NCBI GenBank assembly: GCA_937930625.1
Contig: CALHBW010000484.1
Location: 1 to 17,803, forward strand
Reading direction: 5' to 3'
Length of the DNA stretch: 17,803 bases
Source of the DNA: an uncultured Saprospiraceae bacterium
Lineage (GTDB): Bacteria > Bacteroidota > Bacteroidia > Chitinophagales > Saprospiraceae
The notes below the pieces were generated by a model. The model searched no databases, was not told the DNA's origin, and was given only the letters and a program-made list of their open reading frames with translations. The first letter of the stretch is position 1. Every line of letters begins with the position of its first letter. The position numbers and the translations under genes were made by a program. This document shows, one piece after another, positions 1-5,767 of the stretch.

Positions 1-326
1 ATTAAAAATGATTGGTTTTCACAATTAAAAAGAGATAAAATATTATTTCATGTAAAAACGTATTTATTTTTACTCACAAAACAAGCCACCTTTTGCAAGG
101 TTGAGCATCAATAACACGTTGACTAACAACTAATTAACCAATCAACTAATCACGTCAAATTAATTAATAATCATGTTTTTGGATATTAGAAAATTAATTT
201 CAACACTATATTTACAATATGTACTATCAGACGTTACAGTTAAATAAAAGGCACACATTCCATGCCATTCCTTAACAAATTCCAAATAATAGATTCCTCT
301 CGGTTTAGTCGAGACCAATTTGAACG
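1..326. other. AT-rich non-coding region
   Basis: No open reading frame with protein-like character is visible on either strand. Around 119-150 there is a loose run of related words (ACTAACA, ACTAATT, ATCAACTAATC) like those in other gaps of this window. A small hairpin, TCTCG/CGAGA, lies at 298-314. Nothing else is recognised. Confidence 0.6.
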
Positions 327-334
327 TTTATTTA

Positions 335-490
335 GGCTATCGGTCTAAGTTTGCCTAAAGCGAATACTCGTCAGACGAATCACTTTATTCAGTGCGAATA
401 TTTTATGAGACAAATCACTACATTTCACAAAAATCTTCGTCAGACGAGTGCGTCCCGCAACTTGAGTTCGGCAAAGTTAGACGGATAGCC
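335..490. mobile_element. MITE-like element, copy 1 (156 bp, with 8-bp target duplication)
   Basis: The 156-bp element begins GGCTATCGGTCTAAG and ends CTTAGACGGATAGCC in sense (read AAAGTTAGACGGATAGCC), giving terminal inverted repeats of about 21 bp with 2 mismatches. It is flanked by a perfect 8-bp direct repeat, TTTATTTA, at 327-334 and 491-498. An inner inverted pair, ACTCGTCAGACGAA and TTCGTCAGACGAGT, flanks the central part, so most of the element can fold. It has no coding capacity and is repeated at 3957 and 16426. Copies 1 and 3 differ at about a dozen positions by eye. Families known to make 8-bp duplications include ISL3, IS66 and IS1595; which one mobilises this element cannot be decided here. 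Confidence 0.85.
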
Positions 491-593
491 TTTATTTACG
501 TTATTTTTTTGTTAGAATCCCGAAAATTCGCGCATATCTATTGGTATCTATTTATCTTAACGAGGTGAATAACGAAAAAGACAAGTCATTTTC

Positions 594-800
594 GATTTTT
601 GATTTTTTAACTCATGTAATTCAAAACATAATTTGGTCTTTAAGATTATTTTTAATAAAATATGATTTTTAGTTTATTTATTATAAATTGAAAATCAATG
701 AATTTTTAAACTCGAAAAAATTTAACATGAAAGAAAGTCTAAAATCAAAAATCACTAAATCAAAAATCACTAAATCATTAAATCACTAAATCATTAAATC
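594..800. repeat. word-repeat hairpin upstream of tgt
   Basis: The right arm (741-800) is a tandem run of AAAAATCACTAAATC-type words, including ACTAAATC and ATTAAATC. Its first 13 bases, AAAATCAAAAATC at 741-753, are perfectly complementary to GATTTTTGATTTT at 594-606. The stretch between is AT-rich and has no gene. It belongs to the group of word-based inverted arrays found in most gaps of this window, and ends just before the tgt promoter box. Confidence 0.55.
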
Positions 801-804
801 GTTG

Positions 805-812
805 TACTTTTG
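805..812 (+). promoter_or_regulatory. -7 promoter box for tgt (TACTTTTG)
   Basis: TACTTTTG matches the Bacteroidota -7 consensus TAnnTTTG at every fixed position. It ends only 8 bases before the tgt ATG, so transcription would start within a few bases of the start codon and the mRNA would be leaderless or nearly so. No clear -33 TTTG lies 19-21 bases upstream; that stretch is the ATTAAATC word array. Confidence 0.6.
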
Positions 813-820
813 CGCCCGAT

Positions 821-1951
821 ATGAAATTTACAATACACGCCACTGATACAGCTTCGAGCGCACGTACAGGCACGATTGAGACGGCGCACGGTAGCATCCA
901 AACACCGATTTTCATGCCTGTCGGTACGGCGGGAACGGTCAAAGGGATTCACCAACATGAGCTGCGGGAAGTGATTGAGGCACAGATAATTTTGGGAAAT
1001 ACTTACCATTTATATCTGCGTCCGGGTATGGAGATTTTACAACAGGCAGGTGGTTTGCATCAATTTATTGGTTGGGAAAAACCGATGCTCACGGATAGCG
1101 GTGGATATCAGGTCTATTCACTCAGTCATCGACGTAAAATAAAAGAAGAAGGCGTGACCTTTCAATCGCATATCGACGGTTCACGACACTTTTTTGCCCC
1201 TGAAAATGTGATGGATATTCAACGTCAAATTGGTGCGGATATTATCATGGCATTCGATGAATGTACGCCCTATCCTTGCGAATATAAATACGCCAAAGAC
1301 TCAATGGAAATGACCCACCGTTGGCTCAAACGTTGTTGTGACCGCTTTGATGCTACAGAAGGATTATACGGCTACGAACAAACACTTTTCCCTATTGTAC
1401 AAGGCAGTACATATATGGATTTGCGCCGACAATCAGCCGAAACCATTGCTTCAATGGAACGCGAAGGCAATGCTATCGGCGGCTTATCCGTAGGCGAACC
1501 CGCAGAGATGATGTACGAAACTACGGAAGTCGTATGCAGTATTTTGCCAAAAGAAAAACCGCGTTATTTGATGGGCGTCGGAACGCCTGTGAATCTCTTG
1601 GAATGTATTGCTTTGGGCGTCGATATGTTTGATTGTGTGCTGCCTTCGCGCAATGCACGGCACGGACTTTTATACACATCCGAAGGCATTATCAATATAA
1701 AAAATAAAAAATGGGCGGATGATTTTAGCCCGATTGATGCCAATGGTGCTTGCCCGACAAGTCGCCATCACACGAAGGCGTATTTGAGGCATTTGATTCA
1801 CTCTAAGGAATTGCTCGGTTCGCAAATCGCCACTTTGCACAACCTCAGTTTTTACCTTTGGCTGATGAACGAAGCCCGACAACACATCGCCGAAGGCGAT
1901 TTTTTATCATGGAAAAATACAATGGTTAAAAAGCTGACACAAAGGCTTTAG
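821..1951 (+). CDS. tgt: queuine/preQ1 tRNA-guanine transglycosylase
   Basis: The enzyme swaps guanine 34 in the anticodon of Asp, Asn, His and Tyr tRNAs for the queuosine precursor preQ1. The 376-residue length is normal. The substrate-pocket motif TDSGGYQ (D92), AFDE (D146), GGLSVGE (220-226) and the catalytic aspartate in DCVLPSRNARHG (D271) are all present. The C-terminal zinc site is unusual: the family pattern C-x-C-x2-C...H aligns without gaps to G309, C311, S314 and H340, so two of three cysteine ligands are missing. From memory other Bacteroidota enzymes may share this; that is not verified. The start MKFTIHATD matches the usual family N-terminus and lies 8 bases after a perfect -7 box. 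An LptF/LptG-type permease gene follows on the same strand, a pairing I recall from other Bacteroidota. Confidence 0.97.
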   Translation: MKFTIHATDTASSARTGTIETAHGSIQTPIFMPVGTAGTVKGIHQHELREVIEAQIILGNTYHLYLRPGMEILQQAGGLHQFIGWEKPMLTDSGGYQVYSLSHRRKIKEEGVTFQSHIDGSRHFFAPENVMDIQRQIGADIIMAFDECTPYPCEYKYAKDSMEMTHRWLKRCCDRFDATEGLYGYEQTLFPIVQGSTYMDLRRQSAETIASMEREGNAIGGLSVGEPAEMMYETTEVVCSILPKEKPRYLMGVGTPVNLLECIALGVDMFDCVLPSRNARHGLLYTSEGIINIKNKKWADDFSPIDANGACPTSRHHTKAYLRHLIHSKELLGSQIATLHNLSFYLWLMNEARQHIAEGDFLSWKNTMVKKLTQRL

Positions 1952-2157
1952 TTAGTTCATAGTTGATAGTTCACAGTTCATAGTTATATTTTTTGCTTCG
2001 CAAAAAACAATAAATTAGCGACTGCTCAGAACTATGAACTCAATGAACTATGAACTATGAACTATGAACTATGAACTATCAACTATGAACTATCAACTAT
2101 GAACTATGAACTATCAACTATGAACTATGAACTATCAACTATGAACTATCAACTATG
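1952..2157. repeat. inverted heptamer array filling the tgt-lptF gap
   Basis: The left arm (1952-1987) directly follows the tgt stop codon and is built of TAGTTCA/TAGTTGA words. The right arm (2030-2157) is built of the complementary words and ends in 16 uninterrupted heptamers, (G/C)AACTAT, from 2045 to 2156. The first base of the units reads GGGGGCGCGGCGGCGC. A perfect 8-bp hairpin, TTTTTTGC-TTC-GCAAAAAA, sits at 1989-2007. The array's last ATG (2155-2157) is the start codon of the permease gene. It has neither the spacers nor the dyad repeats of a CRISPR. Confidence 0.9.
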
Positions 2158-3237
2158 TTAAAAACATTAGATAGATATATTATCAAAAAATACTTGACGA
2201 CATTCTTTTTTGTCGTCCTGATATTTACGTTGATAGCGGTGGTGATTGATTTTAGTGAAAAAATCGACGATCTGATACAAGACGAAATCCCAAGCGGGTC
2301 AATTTTTACAGAGTATTACCTACCATTTATGCCCTATATAAATGGTTTGTTGTGGCCCCTCTACGCGTTGATTACAACGATATTTTTCACCTCACGAATG
2401 GCGTATAATTCCGAAATTATTTCGATGATGGGCGGGGGAATGAACTTTTATCGCTTGGCAATGCCGTATATGTTGTCGGCGGCATTGATAGCAGGACTGC
2501 ATTTCTTTGGGAATCATTATCTGATACCGGAAGGAAATAAGAATCGAACCCTATTTGAAAACACTTATGTTTGGAAAAATAATTTTGATAATAAAACTAA
2601 AAATATTCACTTGTTTTTAGATGAAAATTCTAAAATGTACGCGCGTCGATTTAGCCGCCGCGATACGGTTTGTTATGATTTTACACTGGAAGGATTTAAA
2701 GATAATAAACTGATTTCCAAACTATCATCACCACGTACCGAGTGGCAAGGAAAGACAGGCACATGGCTTATCCGCGACTATCGCCTCCGCGAATTTGACG
2801 GAACAGACGAAAAACTCACGTTCGGTAAAAAACTCGATACCCTCCTCAACTTCACGCCCGACGACATCGAACGACGCGACAACCTCAAAGAAGCCATGAC
2901 CACCCCCGAATTGCGCGTATTCATACGACGCGAGCGCGAGCGCGGAGCAGCCAATTTTGAAAAATACGAAGTCGAACTCCATCGCCGCAGTGCCGAACCT
3001 TTTACGATATTTATCCTAACACTTATCGGTTTGGCAGTCGCTTCGCGTAAGGTGCGTGGGGGGATGGGACTGCACCTTGCATTGGGCGCAGGTTTAGGTG
3101 GCACTTATATTTTCCTTTCTAAATTTTCAACAACCTTCTCCACCAATGCCGGATTATCACCACAACTCGGCGTGTGGATTCCCAATTTGATATTTATGGC
3201 AGTGACGCTGTTTCTGATTTCGAGGGCGCAGAAATAA
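2155..3237 (+). CDS. LptF/LptG family permease (LPS export)
   Basis: The protein belongs to the YjgP/YjgQ family, inner-membrane subunits of the LptBFG transporter that extracts lipopolysaccharide and passes it towards the outer membrane. At 360 residues it has the family plan: one N-terminal helix after MLKTLDRYIIKKYL (about 15-35), two helices around 51-75 and 100-120, a soluble periplasmic domain of about 130-275, then three helices near 280-297, 305-325 and 335-356. LptF and LptG cannot be told apart with confidence, so no symbol is given. The ATG is the last word of the heptamer array, so translation initiation occurs inside the repeat. It probably shares a transcript with tgt, as no terminator with a T-tract is seen between them. 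Confidence 0.9.
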   Translation: MLKTLDRYIIKKYLTTFFFVVLIFTLIAVVIDFSEKIDDLIQDEIPSGSIFTEYYLPFMPYINGLLWPLYALITTIFFTSRMAYNSEIISMMGGGMNFYRLAMPYMLSAALIAGLHFFGNHYLIPEGNKNRTLFENTYVWKNNFDNKTKNIHLFLDENSKMYARRFSRRDTVCYDFTLEGFKDNKLISKLSSPRTEWQGKTGTWLIRDYRLREFDGTDEKLTFGKKLDTLLNFTPDDIERRDNLKEAMTTPELRVFIRRERERGAANFEKYEVELHRRSAEPFTIFILTLIGLAVASRKVRGGMGLHLALGAGLGGTYIFLSKFSTTFSTNAGLSPQLGVWIPNLIFMAVTLFLISRAQK

Positions 3238-3240
3238 GGA

Positions 3241-3372
3241 GTTCATGGTTCGATTGTTACATGGTTTCATTGATGTATTGCCTTATTGTTATCATAATAT
3301 TTTTTATAAAAAAAACATTACGAATAAAACAATGTAACAATGAAACCATCTAACAATGAAACAATGAAGCAA
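3241..3372. repeat. word-repeat hairpin after the permease gene
   Basis: ATTGTTACATGGTTTCATTG at 3253-3272 is complementary to 3338-3357 at 19 of 20 positions. Both arms continue with looser copies of the word AACAATGAA or its complement, around an AT-rich core at 3293-3326. It may act as a transcript end or processing structure between the permease and lipoprotein genes, but there is no clean T-tract. Confidence 0.7.
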
Positions 3373-3409
3373 TTTTTCTTAATTTTACAAAAAATAAAAC
3401 ACGCAAACC

Positions 3410-3889
3410 ATGTTTCATGCTTATAAAATATTGATTATTAGTTTTTTAGGGCTTTCGATGCTAATGGTTTCCTGTAAAGGAGGGCAATCGGAAAATGCTG
3501 AAACTACAAGCCCCGAAGCACAAAAAGCTACACTTCCCATACCTCCGGCAGATTTTCTGCAAGATATTTACGAAAGGGTAGATTACGTTGATTTTATATT
3601 TGACAAAACTAATTTCAGTATTAGCGTGACAGATAAAGCTAATGCTCAACGCAATGTGACTTATCTTTCACAAAGTGCCGTAGAAGACGTAAATTGTACT
3701 CCTTATATAGGGCGTATGTACTTCAACTCGGAGGGCGTAGGAATTGCGACAGCACAAATGCATTATAGCGACGACTGCAAATATTTTATTTTTGTGGATG
3801 CAAAACAACGCCCAAAATATGCTTGCTTAATGTCGGAGGCAGCACTGGCTTTCTTCGAAAATATTTTTAGTCGGGTACAGGCGCAGTAA
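3410..3889 (+). CDS. small putative lipoprotein of unknown function
   Basis: This is a 159-residue protein with a type II signal peptide: MFHAYK, a hydrophobic stretch, then the lipobox LMVSC with lipidated Cys22. The sequence after the cysteine is KGGQSENAETTS, a flexible acidic linker. The mature part, from about residue 43, is a compact mixed domain with cysteines in VNCTPYIG, SDDCKYF and YACLMS. I do not recognise the family. It is expected on a periplasm-facing or outer-membrane leaflet. It has no obvious operon partner, being bounded by a word-repeat hairpin upstream and a MITE downstream. A weak -7-like TAATTTTA lies at 3380-3387, about 22 bases before the ATG. Confidence 0.8.
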   Translation: MFHAYKILIISFLGLSMLMVSCKGGQSENAETTSPEAQKATLPIPPADFLQDIYERVDYVDFIFDKTNFSISVTDKANAQRNVTYLSQSAVEDVNCTPYIGRMYFNSEGVGIATAQMHYSDDCKYFIFVDAKQRPKYACLMSEAALAFFENIFSRVQAQ

Positions 3890-3956
3890 GGCAAATGCTA
3901 CAATGCTTAAATGATGAAATGCGATAATGATAATGAGTGAATGAGTGAATTATTTG

Positions 3957-4103
3957 GGCTATCCGTCTAACTTTGCCTAAAGCGAATACTCGTCAGACGA
4001 ATCACTTTATTCAATGTGAATATTTTATGAAACAAATCACGACATTTCACAAAACCTTCGTCAGACGAGTAGTAATCTTGCAAGCAAACTTAGACGAGTA
4101 ACC
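3957..4103. mobile_element. MITE-like element, copy 2 (147 bp, with 8-bp target duplication)
   Basis: The left end, GGCTATCCGTCTAACTTTGC, is the perfect form of the terminal repeat. The right end (AAACTTAGACGAGTAACC) is diverged and the 3' part is about 9 bases shorter than in copies 1 and 3. A perfect 8-bp direct repeat, ATTATTTG, flanks it at 3949-3956 and 4104-4111. The inner pair, ACTCGTCAGACGAA and TTCGTCAGACGAGT, is kept. It lies between the lipoprotein gene and infC, in non-coding DNA. Confidence 0.85.
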
Positions 4104-4170
4104 ATTATTTGTTTTATTGTACTGATAATCAAATACTTGAAGCGAATTATAGTTTGTGCGATTGTAAAAA

Positions 4171-4203
4171 AACTATGAACTATGAACCGATAACTATGAA
4201 CTA
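4171..4203. repeat. short ACTATGA word run
   Basis: AACTATGAACTATGAACC followed by GATAACTATGAACTA repeats the same heptamer found in the tgt-permease gap. Only a weak complementary match (ATTATAGTTTG near 4147) lies upstream. The rest of the stretch from 4112 to the infC leader is AT-rich with no gene. Confidence 0.6.
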
Positions 4204-4284
4204 ATAATGCAACACTTGTTATTGTTTTTTCGTAAAAAAATAAAAAAATGCCCTAAATGGAACTTTTCCTTGATAAGTTGTTGT

Positions 4285-4292
4285 TATATTTG
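4285..4292 (+). promoter_or_regulatory. -7 promoter box for infC (TATATTTG)
   Basis: TATATTTG is a perfect match to TAnnTTTG. Transcription from it would give an infC leader of about 120 bases that contains the inverted word repeat at 4299-4379. The -33 region is weak: only TTTT or TTG sequences at non-ideal spacing. Confidence 0.5.
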
Positions 4293-4298
4293 TTAGGA

Positions 4299-4379
4299 AA
4301 ATCCAAATCATAAATTCCAAAACCCCCATGAAATAGTATATTTCAACTTGGGATTTGGATATTGGAATTTGGAATTTAC
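4299..4379 (+). promoter_or_regulatory. structured 5' leader of infC
   Basis: The leader can fold into a stem: TGAAATA (4329-4335), loop GTA, TATTTCA (4339-4345), then CCAAAACCC (4317-4325) against GGGATTTGG (4350-4358), with looser pairing outside between AAATCC/AAATTCC words and GGAATTT words. It lies between the predicted promoter and the IF3 start. Whether it controls infC or is another word-repeat element of the kind seen in other gaps is not known. Confidence 0.5.
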
Positions 4380-4420
4380 ACCTATTGGTGTATTTATTTT
4401 TTTCATTTAAAAATTCAATA

Positions 4421-5134
4421 TTGGCAAGAAGACAAAGAAGACCAAGACGGCCTGAAAAGCCGCGATTTCGTATTAATCACCAAATCAGAGTACCTAAAAT
4501 CCGCCTTGTAGGGGACAACCTTGAGGCGATAAGTAAAGCTGTAGGCAGAGAAATCAAATCTGATATTTATCAGACCCGCGAAGCACTAAAAATGGCAGAT
4601 GCTATGGAAATGGATTTGATTGAAATCTCTCCTAAAGCAGACCCGCCGGTATGCCGTATCACGGACTACAAAAAATTCCTTTTCGATAAGAAGAAGAAAG
4701 AAAAAGAGATGAAAGCCAAGACGGTGAAAACCGTCATTAAGGAAATTCGTTTTGGACCGAATACAGACGACCACGACTTTAATTTTAAGGCTCGACATGC
4801 CGAAAAGTTTCTAAAAGATGGTGCAAAGGTCAAAGCCTATGTGCATTTTCGCGGGCGTACCATCGTCTTCAAAGAACGTGGAGAAGTTCTGCTTTTACGT
4901 TTTGTGAAATACTTGGAAGAATTTGGTACAATTGAGTCAATGCCACGCATGGAAGGTCGCCGAATGTTTGTGATGATTGCCCCTAAAAAGTCGGCACTCA
5001 AGACATCGAAAAAGACCAAATCTACGGAATCCAAGCCAGAAAAAAAGAAAGGCAAACCGGAGGCTGAAGCACCAAAAGAACAACCTGTTACAGAGGCAAA
5101 AGAGACTCCTGATGCTGAAGCAGACAAGTCATAA
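4421..5134 (+). CDS. infC: translation initiation factor IF3
   Basis: IF3 binds the 30S subunit, blocks premature 50S joining and checks the start codon. The N-terminal domain (RINHQIRVPKIRLVGDN, then DLIEISPKADPPVCRI), the basic linker YKKFLFDKKKKEKEMK and the C-terminal domain (IKEIRFGPNTDDHD to RMFVMIAPKK) are all present. No ATG exists at the family N-terminus. The chosen start is TTG at 4421, giving MARRQRRPRR and 237 residues; ATA at 4418 is the next candidate. The frame is open further upstream to TTG 4355, but that part translates the leader hairpin. Residues 189-237 form an unusual Lys/Glu/Pro/Ala-rich tail beyond the normal IF3 end. The usual partners rpmI and rplT do not follow; a terminator does. 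Confidence 0.95.
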   Translation: MARRQRRPRRPEKPRFRINHQIRVPKIRLVGDNLEAISKAVGREIKSDIYQTREALKMADAMEMDLIEISPKADPPVCRITDYKKFLFDKKKKEKEMKAKTVKTVIKEIRFGPNTDDHDFNFKARHAEKFLKDGAKVKAYVHFRGRTIVFKERGEVLLLRFVKYLEEFGTIESMPRMEGRRMFVMIAPKKSALKTSKKTKSTESKPEKKKGKPEAEAPKEQPVTEAKETPDAEADKS

Positions 5135-5187
5135 TTTTGATGTGATGAATAAACGTCATGTGTTAAAAATATGGTCACAAATATATT

Positions 5188-5220
5188 GCTCCGTTTTTGT
5201 AATGAAGGCGGAGCTTTTTT
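5188..5220 (+). terminator. intrinsic terminator of infC
   Basis: The 6-bp GC-rich stem GCTCCG (5188-5193) and CGGAGC (5209-5214) encloses a 15-base loop and is followed directly by six T residues (5215-5220). It lies 54 bases after the infC stop codon. Confidence 0.8.
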
Positions 5221-5625
5221 ATTTAGTATGTTGATATTCCAATAATTAGATAAATATCGGAAGTAATCCAAAGGAAATAACTGGGTTAAAGATAGCTTAA
5301 TTATTAATGTCACTAAAAATCGTACATAATTTTTCATTTTATACAAAGAAATAACTTAGTTTTGCCCCAAAATTATTGATTTTATCCTATTTTTATCCGT
5401 AATTGCGCCTTTAAAAATATCCACACCTCTTGCCTATACCTTTTAACGCAAGAAAATTTTAAATATATTATTGTTTGAGGGTTACAAAATCCACTTAAAT
5501 TCGTCCAAAGTGCATCCAATTTAGCGTTAAATTGGTCTTATAAATAAATGCCAGATACGAAATGACAAATTTTGACTCAAATATGGATGAAAACCATATT
5601 TTAATTAGAGTTTGTAATTTACAAA
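5221..5625. promoter_or_regulatory. non-coding region with three palindromes upstream of the adhesin promoter
   Basis: No gene is visible between the infC terminator and the adhesin gene. Three perfect dyads occur. CCAATTTA/TAAATTGG has a 4-base loop (5516-5535), AAATATGG/CCATATTT has a 7-base loop (5579-5601), and TTTGTAA-T-TTACAAA is at 5611-5625. The last abuts the presumed -33 element. They could be operators or RNA hairpins of an upstream transcript; no regulator family is identified. Confidence 0.45.
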
Positions 5626-5659
5626 TTTGGGTATCTAATACGACTCCGAAATACTTTTG
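5626..5659 (+). promoter_or_regulatory. promoter of the adhesin gene cluster
   Basis: TTTG at 5626-5629 and TACTTTTG at 5652-5659 match the Bacteroidota -33 and -7 elements, 22 bases apart (typically about 19-21). Transcription would begin near 5665, leaving a leader of about 100 bases before the ATG at 5768. Confidence 0.55.
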
Positions 5660-5767
5660 TATTCTGAAATAAATGTCTTGATTTTGTGATGTTTAGTTTT
5701 TTAACATCTACTCATACAACATTTATTTATTCAAAATTACTCACTATATCCTGCAAACATTTATTCT

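Noticed and set aside
499..820. A preQ1 riboswitch upstream of tgt
   Set aside because: The perfect -7 box 8 bases from the ATG leaves no room for a leader aptamer, and no C-rich loop with an A-rich tail is seen.
1989..2007. TTTTTTGC-TTC-GCAAAAAA as the tgt terminator
   Set aside because: The stem is mostly A-T pairs and is not followed by a T-tract, so it is weak as an intrinsic terminator. It is more likely part of the inverted array.
2045..2156. The 16-unit array as a CRISPR or minisatellite coding region
   Set aside because: The units are only 7 bp with no spacers, and the reading frames inside mostly stop after five codons. It is a simple tandem word array.
4355..4420. N-terminal extension of IF3 from TTG 4355
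   Set aside because: These codons translate the leader hairpin and an AT-rich stretch, and the family N-terminus begins at the basic ARRQRR segment.
4837..5346. Minus-strand ORF of 169 codons opposite the 3' end of infC
   Set aside because: It overlaps the well-supported infC frame and its terminator. The translation is low complexity with no recognisable domain.
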